DNA of 64,000 nt, taken from an uncultured Erythrobacter sp. Its GTDB lineage: Bacteria; Pseudomonadota; Alphaproteobacteria; Sphingomonadales; Sphingomonadaceae. The position numbers and the translations under genes were made by a program. Of this stretch, positions 1-8,926 are shown one piece after another; positions within the stretch are counted from its first letter, which is position 1; the number at the start of each line of letters is the position of its first letter. The notes below the pieces were generated by a model. It searched no databases and had not been told where the DNA came from. It saw only the letters and a list, made by a program, of their open reading frames with translations. The stretch is from assembly GCA_947501215.1 (NCBI GenBank), contig CANMUS010000003.1, positions 372,001 through 436,000 on the forward strand, read 5' to 3'.

Positions 1-954
1 AATGGTAACGGCAACGGGGGCGGCGGTCAGTCTGCCGCCTCGATGAACAAGGGCAATGGCAATGCCAACCGCGGTAATCGCGGGAATGGCAATGCTGTCA
101 AGCAGCGCGGGCCCGATCGTCAGGTCCAACGCGATCGTGGGCCCCAGCGCTCGGCCAATCGCGGCGATGGAAACGGAAACGGTAATAACAACCGCACTGC
201 GATCCGCGCCGACCGGGGTAACGGGAACGGCAATACCGCTCGCGTGAATCGCGGCAATGGCAATGGAAACGGCAACGATTTCATTCGTCGCGGCGACCGT
301 GACGTCCGTTCGGTGACGCGCGTCGATTACCGCGACGGCCGCGACTTCCGTCGCATCGACCGATCGCGCAGTTATATCGAAGGCTGCCCTCCGGGTCTGG
401 CCAAGAAACGCAACGGTTGCATGCCCCCGGGCCAGGCGAAGAAATACTACGATCGCGGCCTGTTCGGCCAGTCCTATCGCCCGAGCCTGTTCGGTCTGAA
501 CAATTATCGCGACGGTCGCTATGCCTATAACGACGGGTATCTGTTGCGGCTCGGCAGCGGCGGCGGGATCAGCGGTTATATCCCGCTGCTCGGCGGCGCA
601 CTCGGCATCGGCAATCCGTGGCCGAATTCCTACGATTATTACAACGTCCCCGACTACTACGTCGATTATTACGACCTCGGCCGCCAGGGGCAGTATCGTT
701 ATGCGGACAATGTGATCTATCGCTACGATACGGAAGACGCCGCGATCCTGTCGGTTGCGGCGCTGCTGACCGGTGACGAGTTCCAGGTCGGTCAGCCGAT
801 GCCGCGCGGGTATGACGTCTACAACGTCCCCTATACTTATCGTGACAGGTATTATGACACGCCCGACAGCATGTACCGCTATTCCGACGGTTACGTCTAT
901 CGCATGGACCCCGAAACCCGCCTGGTCGCCGCTGCGATCGAATTGCTTATCTGA
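1..954 (+). CDS. Gly/Asn-rich envelope protein with tandem Tyr-rich repeats (5' end missing)
   Basis: The frame is open from base 1, so the true start and any signal peptide lie outside the window; the ATG at 43 is probably internal. The 317 visible residues have three parts. Residues 1-94 are low-complexity Asn/Gly/Arg (GNGN, NRGNGN). Residues 128-148 carry the paired motifs CPPGLAKK and CMPPGQAKK, a basic Pro-Gly hinge common in sphingomonad secreted proteins. The last third holds two degenerate copies of a Tyr-rich unit (residues 205-264 and 265-317), both with P-x-x-YD-x-YNVP, a YRY and a YR-x-D motif. The second half resembles the RcnB-like family of small periplasmic proteins, but I cannot assign a function. 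The fasciclin gene starts 10 bases downstream with its ribosome site abutting this stop codon, so the two are probably co-transcribed. Confidence 0.7.
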   Translation, partial: NGNGNGGGGQSAASMNKGNGNANRGNRGNGNAVKQRGPDRQVQRDRGPQRSANRGDGNGNGNNNRTAIRADRGNGNGNTARVNRGNGNGNGNDFIRRGDRDVRSVTRVDYRDGRDFRRIDRSRSYIEGCPPGLAKKRNGCMPPGQAKKYYDRGLFGQSYRPSLFGLNNYRDGRYAYNDGYLLRLGSGGGISGYIPLLGGALGIGNPWPNSYDYYNVPDYYVDYYDLGRQGQYRYADNVIYRYDTEDAAILSVAALLTGDEFQVGQPMPRGYDVYNVPYTYRDRYYDTPDSMYRYSDGYVYRMDPETRLVAAAIELLI

Positions 955-964
955 GGAGGATGGC

Positions 965-1540
965 ATGAAATCGATCGTTAAGAATGCGCTTGCCGCGGCG
1001 GCACTGGCTGCCTTGCCACTCGTCGCAGCATGCTCCGACGGGGCCGAGGCCGATGCCGAGACGCTGTCGGAAACCCGCGATGAAAGCACCCAGTCTCTCG
1101 GTGGCGCGCTTGGCGCCATGAACGACGTGTCGACGTTGCGAAATGCTCTCACCGAAACGGAACTGGCCGGTATTCTCGATGGTCCCGCAAGCTATACCGT
1201 GCTTGCCCCCAACGATGCGGCTTTCGAAAAGCTCGGCGAAGCGTCCGCCGACCTGTCGGAAGAAGAGCAGAAGCCAATTTTGCTTGCCATCGTCCGCGAT
1301 CACCTTTTGCCGGGTCACCTCACGCCGGAAACCATCCGCAGCGCCATCGAAGCGCAGGGTGGGTCGGTGAGCATGACCACGCTGGGTGAAGGCGATGTGA
1401 CCTTCGCGATGGAGGGCGAAAACCTTACCGTTTCACTCGGCGATGGCGCCCAGGCGCGCATCATCGGAGAACCGGTGGCATCCAATAACGGCGTCATCAT
1501 TCCCCTCGATACCGTACTGGTCCCGAGCGAAAACGGCTGA
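965..1540 (+). CDS. Fasciclin (FAS1) domain lipoprotein
   Basis: 191 residues. The N-terminus is a lipoprotein signal peptide (MKSIVKN, hydrophobic Ala/Leu core, lipobox LVAAC), so the protein should be lipid-anchored in the envelope. One FAS1 domain fills residues about 40-188; the H1-type segment YTVLAPNDAAFEKL and the H2-type segment NNGVIIPLDTVLVP are both recognisable. FAS1 domains mediate adhesion or surface interactions, and the bacterial role is usually unknown. The ATG at 965 is chosen because GGAGGA lies at 955-960, directly after the stop of the upstream gene, and because this start gives a clean signal peptide; the same frame stays open further upstream inside the neighbour and that part is not coding. 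It converges on tamB, whose stop is 10 bases away. Confidence 0.88.
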   Translation: MKSIVKNALAAAALAALPLVAACSDGAEADAETLSETRDESTQSLGGALGAMNDVSTLRNALTETELAGILDGPASYTVLAPNDAAFEKLGEASADLSEEEQKPILLAIVRDHLLPGHLTPETIRSAIEAQGGSVSMTTLGEGDVTFAMEGENLTVSLGDGAQARIIGEPVASNNGVIIPLDTVLVPSENG

Positions 1541-1550
1541 CCCGCCTTGC

Positions 1551-4500
1551 TTAATAATCGCGGCTGATTTCGGCGACGACGCTTTCGCGTCCCACCGTCG
1601 AGACGGCCGCGAGGAGCGATAGCCAGCTGGTCACGCGGAACTCGACCTCGGTAGCGCTATATCCGCGCCCGTCGGTGATAATCTCCGCATAGAACCTGCG
1701 CCCGAAATTCTTGCCCAGCGCAACGCCGGTCCCGCGACCCAAAGCGGGATCGGCGCTGACTATGCGCAGCCGGTCCAGCCCGATGGCGCTGCGCAGCTGG
1801 TTGATCGGGTCCATCCCGCCACCACCGCGCAGGCTGGCCAGCGCCGCGCCGAGCTGCAGCGCATCGGTTGCCGAGAGGCTCGTGACAGATCCGCCGAACA
1901 GCAGGCGGGCGAGAATTTCCTCTTCCGGCAGTGCGGGATTCGAGCTGAAGGCGATTTCTGGCTGGGTCGCGCTGCCGCGCACGTTGACTTCCACCGTCAG
2001 ACCGTCGCTTTCGGTTTCCGCGCGAATGTCGAGGCGCGGATCGATCGGCTGGTTCGCATCGAATTCGATCCGCCCCCGAGTCAGCTCGAAGCGCGTCCCG
2101 GCGAAAGTGTAATCGCCGCGCACTACTTCCGCGCGCCCGCCTATCCTGGGATCGTCGGTCGTCCCGCGCAGGATGATGTCGGCACCCCATTCGCTGTCGA
2201 GTCCCATCCCGTCGACATCGATCCGGCTCGTGGCTGTCGCATCGATCAGGTAGCGCCATGGCCGCGAAGGTGCGACGGCCTGCTGGCGATTGGCCGGCGT
2301 GTTGATCTCGCGCGTCGCGATCTGCGGCAGGCGCAGATCGTCCGCCGCAGTTCCCAGACGCCAGCTCGCACGATCGACGCGTACCCGGCCTGCAATCGTC
2401 CCGCCAAGGCCATTCGACACGATCCGTAGCGGCCCGCTGATTGTGGCATTGAGTCCGTTCGCCTGCAGCAATTGTGCGTTCGACGCGGAGGCCCGCAGGT
2501 CGATGATCGGGCCGCGCACCTCCAGCACCCGCCCCTCGACCGGCTCGCCGATGGTGCGCAGATCGACGATGCCGCTGCCGCTGACCGTGCCGCCATTTGG
2601 CGTTTCCCCGCTGAAGCGCGTCAGTTGCAGCCGCGAGCCGGCAAATCGTCCGCGCATCGCGACGCTACGGATGTCGGTGCCCGATAGCGAACTCTGTACG
2701 CGCATCGCATCGCTGGAAACCGAGCCGCGGACGGTCGGATCGGCTAGCGTGCCGGTAGCGTCGGCGGCAACGGAGACCGGCCCGGTCAGGTCGAAGGCAT
2801 CGATGGCGGCGAGGCGCCAGAGACTTTCTGCGGCGCCATTGTAGCGCAACTGGCCGAACAACCGCCCCGCCCGCAGGCGTTCGAGCAGATCGCCCGATTG
2901 CGGCAGGCTGGAAATGCGCGCCTGCAGGCGTCCGCGCCGGATGTCCTCGTTACGCATCAGCGCACGGGTTTCGAGATCGCTTTCCGTAAGACGCGCCACC
3001 AGCGATAAATCAACCGGACGAGACGTCAGTACCAGGCCGGAGCGCGTAAGCCCGTCGACTTTCACGCGCGCGAGCCCGACCGGCAGGCCACCCTGCCCGA
3101 CGCGGTATTCGACCGTGCCCGATATCGTCCCACCGAGTCCGGTATCCGCGCTCGCCAGATCGACTAGCGACAGCGGCATGCGTGCAAGCTTGAGATCGAG
3201 CTCGGTCCGCTCGCCGCCGAACAGCCCCGCGGCGATCATTCCGCCATCGCCGTAGATCACTTGCGCCGGAGCAAGGCGCCATCCGGCCTCGGTGCTGGTC
3301 AGCACCGCACGGCGCGGCATTTCGATCGCCTTGCCCGCGAATGTCCCGTCCACAGCCACCGCGATCTGCTCGGGCCGGAAGCGCGCATTCATGTCCATTT
3401 CGAAGCGCGCGTTGCGGCGGCCCGAGATGGAAGCATCGACGCTGCCGATGCCGTTCTCGACCTCGCCCTGAGCGGCGAAACGACCGATGAAGAGCGAGCC
3501 GTAAGATAGACCTGCCCCGCGCGTCGAGCCGGAGAAAGTTGTAAGTCCCTCGCCTACCACGCCCGTCGCGTCGATCCGGGCGCGGGCGATGCGGATGGGG
3601 GTGGCGCCACCGAAGCTCGCATTGCGTGCTGTCAGATCGACGTCGACGCCCTGGCCGCCACCGCGCGGTGCCAGCGCCACAGTGCCGTCGAGGCCACCGC
3701 CGACGAATGCCAGATCGCCCTGTGCGCCGCCATCCTCCAGCGTGAGCGCACCGGTGACGGTCGTATCGCTGACGGTAAGCGTCTCGACGTCTATGCGGGT
3801 GGGCCCGTTCGCTGGCGAAAATAGACCGAGCTGACCTGCGAACGGCCCGAGCGGCGAACCGCCTTCGGTCTCGATGGCGAACCCCTCGTCGGTCGGTGCG
3901 ATCGCCACACGTACATCGGTGAAGCCGCTGACGGGTTCGGCGAAGACGAGTTCGGCCTCGGGACCGGAGTCCGTGAGCGCGGCGACGACGGTGAAATCGC
4001 CATAGTCCACATGCCGCCCGCTGCCCGCGATACTGGTGGTGCCGTCACGCACGCTGCCGTTCAGCCGCATCGCAAGCTTGCTCGCATCGAGCCTCACGTT
4101 GTCGAACACGAGTGGGCGATCCCCGCCGATGGCAAGCCCGCCGCGCACACGGATCGGCGTACCGGCTAGATTGGCCAGCGTGTCGTTCGTGACGGGCGAG
4201 ATCCGCGCATCGAGATCGGCGGAAACGCGCCAGGGCGCGCCCGATGCAAGCGTCAGGTCGATGACGGCCGTGCCGCCAGCCGTACCGACATTATCCAGCG
4301 CCAGCCGGTCGGCGCGCACCGGCCCGCGGATCTGGTAGCTGCCGCTGTCGAGGTTGCCCCGCAGCGCAAGGTTCGCACCTAGACCGGGGAAGGCGATCCG
4401 CAAATCGTCAGCCAATAATTGCGAGCCGCTGAGCACGATCGTCCCCTCGCCGCGTCCGTTGACGAGGCGTGGATCGACCAACGCATTGCCGCTGGTGATG

Positions 4501-5765
4501 CGGCCAACGGCCAAGTTCAGGGGTAGCGTCCAGCGCGTCCCATCGTAGGTCGCAGTGCCCTGCTGCCGGACATTCGCCAACACTGTTCCGCTCGCGTCGA
4601 GTTCATCGACCGTCAGATCGTGCACGATAGTCAGGTCGGAGAATGCCCCGTCGATCGTAGCATTCACTTCGGCGCCGCGGATCGCGAGGTCGGGTCCGAA
4701 GAGATTGGGGTCACGCAAGAAACCCTGCACGACCAGGCCGTCGGCGCGGTTCTCGGCGAGGTCGATCGCGCCCTCGGCATCGAGCCGGACGCCGCTTCCG
4801 AGCAGTTGCGTGCGCCCGTCGAAGATACGGTTGTCGATCGTGGCTGAGGATTTGATCGCGACATCGCTGCCTAGCGCTGCCAGCGGCAAGCCTTCAAGGA
4901 AGGCAGAAGGATCCACCTTGCCGACCAGTCCGAACCGTCCGCTGCGATTGGTGATTTTCAGCGCGCCGACGCGATCCGTTTCGCTGCGCAGGAGCAGGCC
5001 GCCGTTCCACGCGCTCCAGGTCCCGGATCCGCGCACGCGCGCCCGATAGGCTTCGTCCAGCCCCGCCAAGGCCACGACCGGTCCGTCGGCTGCCGCGTCG
5101 AGATCGAGCGACAGGTCGAAATTGTCCCCATCCGGTTCGGCATCGAGGAGAAGGGCGATGCGATCCTGCTGGCCCAGACGACCGTCCGCCTCGACCATCA
5201 ACCTTCGATCGGTGACCTGCACTTCGCCCGCGAGATCGACGCGCTGCGCCGTGTCGCCGGCGATGCCAGGGGCAAGCATAAGATTGTCGATCTCGAACTC
5301 GTCGATCGAGATGTCGAAACCCGGCAGGATCGGCCCGTCTTCCTCACTCGGAATGAATTCAGGCAAACGTCGCAAATTGGCGCGGCGCGCTGCGAAGCTA
5401 TCGATCTCCAGCCGGTTGTTCAGCCACGCGCCGGGATTCCAGTCCACCTCCGCGCGCGGAATGGTCATGAACAGGCCCTGCGGATCCGACAGGCGCACAT
5501 CGTGCAGCACTGCGGCACCGTAGAGATTGCCCTCGATCCGCCCGATCTGAATGTTGAGCCCGTTCGGCAGCGTCCGTTCGCCGATCTGCTTGGCAAGGAA
5601 GCGCTCGCCCAGCGGGGTGTTCAGCACGATTACCGCACCCACGATCAGCAGGACGATCGCCCCGACAATCCCGAGCAGCCATTTCGCCGCGCGGCCCATA
5701 CGCGATTTGCGGCGCGGCGCGGGCTCTGCGACGGGTGCCGGTTCGACTTCGGTGGCCTCTGCCAT
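1551..5765 (-). CDS. tamB: Translocation and assembly module inner-membrane protein TamB
   Basis: 1404 residues. TamB is anchored in the inner membrane and spans the periplasm as a long beta-helical groove, working with TamA in the outer membrane for envelope protein assembly and lipid transport. A cytoplasmic N-terminus of about 27 residues precedes one transmembrane segment (LLGIVGAIVLLIVGAVIVLN), followed by a repetitive beta-rich AsmA/DUF490-like body. The C-terminal TamB domain is clear: GDYTFAGTRFELTRGRIEF, then the EEEILARLLFGG motif and a terminal beta segment ending in ISRDY. The ATG at 5765 overlaps the tamA stop by one base (TGATG), so translation of the pair is coupled. Length and order match alphaproteobacterial tamA-tamB loci. 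Confidence 0.93.
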   Translation of the reverse strand: MAEATEVEPAPVAEPAPRRKSRMGRAAKWLLGIVGAIVLLIVGAVIVLNTPLGERFLAKQIGERTLPNGLNIQIGRIEGNLYGAAVLHDVRLSDPQGLFMTIPRAEVDWNPGAWLNNRLEIDSFAARRANLRRLPEFIPSEEDGPILPGFDISIDEFEIDNLMLAPGIAGDTAQRVDLAGEVQVTDRRLMVEADGRLGQQDRIALLLDAEPDGDNFDLSLDLDAAADGPVVALAGLDEAYRARVRGSGTWSAWNGGLLLRSETDRVGALKITNRSGRFGLVGKVDPSAFLEGLPLAALGSDVAIKSSATIDNRIFDGRTQLLGSGVRLDAEGAIDLAENRADGLVVQGFLRDPNLFGPDLAIRGAEVNATIDGAFSDLTIVHDLTVDELDASGTVLANVRQQGTATYDGTRWTLPLNLAVGRITSGNALVDPRLVNGRGEGTIVLSGSQLLADDLRIAFPGLGANLALRGNLDSGSYQIRGPVRADRLALDNVGTAGGTAVIDLTLASGAPWRVSADLDARISPVTNDTLANLAGTPIRVRGGLAIGGDRPLVFDNVRLDASKLAMRLNGSVRDGTTSIAGSGRHVDYGDFTVVAALTDSGPEAELVFAEPVSGFTDVRVAIAPTDEGFAIETEGGSPLGPFAGQLGLFSPANGPTRIDVETLTVSDTTVTGALTLEDGGAQGDLAFVGGGLDGTVALAPRGGGQGVDVDLTARNASFGGATPIRIARARIDATGVVGEGLTTFSGSTRGAGLSYGSLFIGRFAAQGEVENGIGSVDASISGRRNARFEMDMNARFRPEQIAVAVDGTFAGKAIEMPRRAVLTSTEAGWRLAPAQVIYGDGGMIAAGLFGGERTELDLKLARMPLSLVDLASADTGLGGTISGTVEYRVGQGGLPVGLARVKVDGLTRSGLVLTSRPVDLSLVARLTESDLETRALMRNEDIRRGRLQARISSLPQSGDLLERLRAGRLFGQLRYNGAAESLWRLAAIDAFDLTGPVSVAADATGTLADPTVRGSVSSDAMRVQSSLSGTDIRSVAMRGRFAGSRLQLTRFSGETPNGGTVSGSGIVDLRTIGEPVEGRVLEVRGPIIDLRASASNAQLLQANGLNATISGPLRIVSNGLGGTIAGRVRVDRASWRLGTAADDLRLPQIATREINTPANRQQAVAPSRPWRYLIDATATSRIDVDGMGLDSEWGADIILRGTTDDPRIGGRAEVVRGDYTFAGTRFELTRGRIEFDANQPIDPRLDIRAETESDGLTVEVNVRGSATQPEIAFSSNPALPEEEILARLLFGGSVTSLSATDALQLGAALASLRGGGGMDPINQLRSAIGLDRLRIVSADPALGRGTGVALGKNFGRRFYAEIITDGRGYSATEVEFRVTSWLSLLAAVSTVGRESVVAEISRDY

Positions 5766-7876
5766 CAGAACGCCTGCCCCAGTCCGACATAGACCGCGAC
5801 GGGAGAATCGTCAGGACCGGGATTGAGGGGCACGCCCACGTCGAGGCGGATCGGGCCGAAGCCCGTGGTGTAGCGCACGCCGATGCCCGCGCCGATCTTG
5901 ATCTCGCCGAAGTCCGGCGTTGCCGAGGTGGAGACGCTGCCCGCATCGACGAAAGGCACAATCGACACGGCGCCGTCGAGGAAGCCGGTGCCGATCCGCG
6001 CCTCGAGCGAGAATTCGACAAGGCTGCGTCCGCCGATCGGTTCGTCGAATTCGTTCTTCGGCCCGATCGAGCGATAGGCATAGCCGCGCACCGATCCTCC
6101 GCCGCCGGCGTAGAGCCTGCGAGACGGTGCGACACCCACGAGGTCAGCCCCTTGAATGGTCGCCAAGCGCGCCCTGGCCGCGACCACGTAACGGTCGCCG
6201 ATCGACTGGTAATACGAAGCGTCCGCCTGATTGCGCAGGTAGTAGTATTGCTGGCCCTGCGTTCGCGAGGTTTCCGGAGCGAGGAAACCGGTCAGGCGAT
6301 AGCCGCGGGTCGGGTCGAGCAACGAATCGCTGGTGTCGATGGTAGCGCGCCCGAAGATCGAGCCGACGAAATAGGTCTGCCGCGGCCGCGGCATGCCGTC
6401 GACGATGCGATTGCGCTCGTCGGTGGCGAGGATTTCCGCGCCGACGGCCCAGGATAGCGGCTTCTGGAACAGGAGGGTCGACAGCCGCTCATAGGTGCCG
6501 GTCAGCGCCACGGTGTTCGCGTCATAGGCCGCATTGTCGATCGTCGAGGCATAGGCGTCGAGCGTCAGCACCTTGTCGCGGCCGCCGAGATTGTTGCGGC
6601 GGAAAGTCACCCCGGCAAGCTGCTCTTGCGTGCCGACAATGCCGCGCACGCGCAGCGATCCTTCGGGTGGGAAGAAATTGCGATGCTCCCAGCTCGCCTG
6701 GACCCGGATGCCTTCTTCCGAACCATAGCCGATCGCGCCCGCGATGGTGCGGACCTTGGCGCGTTCCAGTTCGACATCCATCGCCACCACGCCGGGCTCG
6801 TCGCCCTGCGGTGCCTGCACCTCGCGCGGCGTGACCGAGACTGTCGAGACGAGGCCGGTCGCCGTGACAGCGCGGCGCAGGTCCAGATCGAGGCTGCGCT
6901 GGTACACATCGCCCGGATCGAAGCGGGCGAGCGAGGCCAGGTGCCGGGAGGACAGGAAGTCAGGATCGTTACTGACGACTTCGCCGAACACGTACTTCCC
7001 GTTCGGGCGCACCGGCATGGTGAGGTCGCCTTCTTCGCGCTCGTGGTCGATCAGCAGTTCCGGCTCGTCGATCTCCGCGAAGGGATAGCCGGTCTCGCCC
7101 AACTTTCGGTCGAGGTCGAAGCGTTCCTGCACGATCGTATCGCTCTGCAGGAAGTCGCCCGGCTGAATTTCGAATGCCGCGCGCAAGGTGTCCGCATCGG
7201 GCGCGGTGGGCAGCTGGCCGAGGTCAATGGCGCCATAGCGATACCGGTCGCCGGGAATGACATCGAAACGCACGCGTGGGCTGGTATCGGCATCGTCCTC
7301 GCCCGGCTCCGGCGAAGCGAGCGTCCGGATGACCTGCCCGTCGTAATATCCATAAACCCGCAACAGGGTCTCGAGCAGTTCCTGATCGGCCTTGGCGCGG
7401 GCTGCCACCTGCGCTGGATTCTCCTCCCCGTCGTCGTCCAGTTCCTCGATCGTCGACAACGCCTCGAAGCGCTCCACGAAGTCTACGCTCTCGAGGAACG
7501 GCGGTTCTTTTTGCGGGAAGGCCAGCACCAGCGAATCGGACAGCTCGAAAGTCTCCGCATCGTCGAAGGCGAGGCGCGGGTTGTCGGGCAGCAGATCGAC
7601 GAATTCGATGTCCTCGTCGGGCTCGAGATCCTGCAGGGGCTCGAACTCGAGATCTTCGGGCCAGGCGAGGTCCATGCCGGGGATATCGTCGATCGGCGTG
7701 TCCGCCTCGATCTCGGCGAAATCGTCACTCTCGGATGCCTGCGGACCGTCGGTGCCCTGCGCTGCCCAATCCTCGGGATTATCGAGCGCGCTGTCGGGGA
7801 TCAGCTCCTCGAGTTCCTCTGCGGTCGAGCGATCTTGCGCCAGCGCGGGTTGGGTAACGAGCGCAGCCGAAGCCAT
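5765..7876 (-). CDS. tamA: Outer-membrane assembly factor TamA (BamA/Omp85 family)
   Basis: About 703 residues from the ATG at 7876. The product is an Omp85-family beta-barrel with periplasmic POTRA domains that pairs with TamB. The C-terminal surface-antigen domain contains the L6 motif VRGY (in GGGGSVRGYAYRS) and ends in Phe (GLGQAF), as barrel proteins do. POTRA-like segments follow from about residue 130 (LLRVYGYYDG). Before them is an unusually acidic region of roughly 100 residues. The start is uncertain: ATG 7876 leaves no basic n-region, whereas CTG 7903 (one base after the bpt stop) would give LARRALALGMASAA..QPALAQ, a textbook signal peptide, and GTG 7957 would overlap bpt. Reading further back into bpt is implausible. 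Confidence 0.88.
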   Translation of the reverse strand: MASAALVTQPALAQDRSTAEELEELIPDSALDNPEDWAAQGTDGPQASESDDFAEIEADTPIDDIPGMDLAWPEDLEFEPLQDLEPDEDIEFVDLLPDNPRLAFDDAETFELSDSLVLAFPQKEPPFLESVDFVERFEALSTIEELDDDGEENPAQVAARAKADQELLETLLRVYGYYDGQVIRTLASPEPGEDDADTSPRVRFDVIPGDRYRYGAIDLGQLPTAPDADTLRAAFEIQPGDFLQSDTIVQERFDLDRKLGETGYPFAEIDEPELLIDHEREEGDLTMPVRPNGKYVFGEVVSNDPDFLSSRHLASLARFDPGDVYQRSLDLDLRRAVTATGLVSTVSVTPREVQAPQGDEPGVVAMDVELERAKVRTIAGAIGYGSEEGIRVQASWEHRNFFPPEGSLRVRGIVGTQEQLAGVTFRRNNLGGRDKVLTLDAYASTIDNAAYDANTVALTGTYERLSTLLFQKPLSWAVGAEILATDERNRIVDGMPRPRQTYFVGSIFGRATIDTSDSLLDPTRGYRLTGFLAPETSRTQGQQYYYLRNQADASYYQSIGDRYVVAARARLATIQGADLVGVAPSRRLYAGGGGSVRGYAYRSIGPKNEFDEPIGGRSLVEFSLEARIGTGFLDGAVSIVPFVDAGSVSTSATPDFGEIKIGAGIGVRYTTGFGPIRLDVGVPLNPGPDDSPVAVYVGLGQAF

Positions 7877-7904
7877 GCCGAGCGCCAGCGCCCGGCGAGC
7901 CAGG

Positions 7905-8759
7905 TCAATCGGCGAGCTTGTATTCGGCCGGGTTGCCGTCCTTGGCGGGCAGCGCACCGTCGCGCTTGCGGCTTCGCGGTGCGGTGGCTGCAGCAATGAG
8001 CCGGCGCTGCTCGTCGTCGGCCATGCGTTCCCAGCCTGCGCGTCCGAGCTTTTCGAGCGGGCGATAGCGGACCTTGTACTGCATCCGCTCCGCCCCTTCG
8101 ACCCAGTAACCGAGGTAGACGTAAGGCAGTCCGCGCTCTGCCGCGCGGCGGATGTGGTCAAGAATGATGTAATTCCCAAGCCCAGCCCGATCCTCATGCT
8201 CCGGGTCGTAGAAGCTGTAAATCATCGACAGCCCGTCACCCTGGAAATCCGTTAGACATGCTCCGACCAGGCGACCCGGCTCGGCGCCGATTCCCGGCTC
8301 CCTATATTCAACGACATAGCTGGATACAGGCGTGTGTTCCACCATATCCGCAAAGTCGGTATCTTCCATCTGCGTCATTCCACCACCGGGGTGCCGCGAT
8401 GCAAGATATTTCTGCAACAGCTGGAACTGCTCGTCGGTCGCCCATGGGCGGCACTCGACCGAAACCAGGTCATCGTTAGCCTTGAGCGCACGGCGCTGGG
8501 TCTTGGATGGCTTGAACTCGCTGGCGACCACGCGCACCGAGACGCAGGCCTGGCAGTCGAGGCATGAGGGGCGGTAGGCGACCGTCTGGCTGCGGCGGAA
8601 ACCGATCCGCCCGAGCGCTTCGTTCAACTCGTCGGCATTGGCGCCGCGCAGTTCCGTAAACACCTTGCGCTCGCTCTTGCCCGGCAGATACGGACAGGGC
8701 GCAGGGCTCGTCACGAAAAAGCGGGGAAAGCGGATCGGTGCTGTCACGGCTGCGGGCAT
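7905..8759 (-). CDS. bpt: Aspartate/glutamate leucyltransferase (Bpt, ATE family)
   Basis: 284 residues, usual family length. The enzyme moves leucine from Leu-tRNA onto N-terminal Asp or Glu of proteins, making them N-degron substrates for ClpS/ClpAP. The N-terminal ATE domain shows [24 protein letters not shown] followed by the Cys cluster [13 protein letters not shown]. The C-terminal GNAT-like half includes [21 protein letters not shown] and [20 protein letters not shown], both characteristic. Bpt rather than eukaryote-like Ate1 is inferred from the alphaproteobacterial setting. It lies immediately upstream of tamA on the same strand with no room for a separate promoter, so it may head that transcript. 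Confidence 0.92.
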   Translation of the reverse strand: MPAAVTAPIRFPRFFVTSPAPCPYLPGKSERKVFTELRGANADELNEALGRIGFRRSQTVAYRPSCLDCQACVSVRVVASEFKPSKTQRRALKANDDLVSVECRPWATDEQFQLLQKYLASRHPGGGMTQMEDTDFADMVEHTPVSSYVVEYREPGIGAEPGRLVGACLTDFQGDGLSMIYSFYDPEHEDRAGLGNYIILDHIRRAAERGLPYVYLGYWVEGAERMQYKVRYRPLEKLGRAGWERMADDEQRRLIAAATAPRSRKRDGALPAKDGNPAEYKLAD

Positions 8760-8895
8760 CCTTTCATCGCGAAATCGGCTTACGGCAAAGCATCTTTCTG
8801 CCGCATTTACGATTTGTTGACTCTGTTATGCAGCTTCCGGTTCCGGGTTAAAAGGCCCTTAACCATGAAAAGCGGGCTTGCCTCGTCAAACGACT

Positions 8896-8916
8896 CGCGA
8901 TTTGTGGAAAATCGCG
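8896..8916 (-). terminator. Weak hairpin after ilvA
   Basis: An 8-bp perfect inverted repeat (CGCGATTT / AAATCGCG) with a 5-base loop sits 10 bases beyond the ilvA stop. There is no long T-run, so it is at best a weak terminator or a 3'-end stabiliser. The remaining sequence between ilvA and bpt (8760-8926) shows nothing else I can identify. Confidence 0.35.
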
Positions 8917-8926
8917 CAGCTGCCGA

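Noticed and set aside
1-280. Short repeats resembling a CRISPR or tandem array
   Set aside because: The units are codon-phased Asn-Gly repeats of variable length inside a long frame, not fixed repeats with unique spacers.
6626-7999. Long open frame antisense to tamA (similar ones oppose argS, ispH, both TonB receptors, clpB and the acylase)
   Set aside because: High GC produces long antisense frames. Their translations are Arg/His/Asp-rich without domain motifs, while the sense genes are well-conserved families.
7905-8197. Extension of tamA to an ATG at 8197
   Set aside because: It would overlap bpt by nearly 300 bases and yields a Ser/Arg-rich peptide with no signal sequence; bpt's frame is clearly the coding one.
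8760-8926. Possible tRNA or small RNA gene between bpt and ilvA
   Set aside because: I found no cloverleaf or TTC-type arm; only a weak hairpin next to ilvA is supported.
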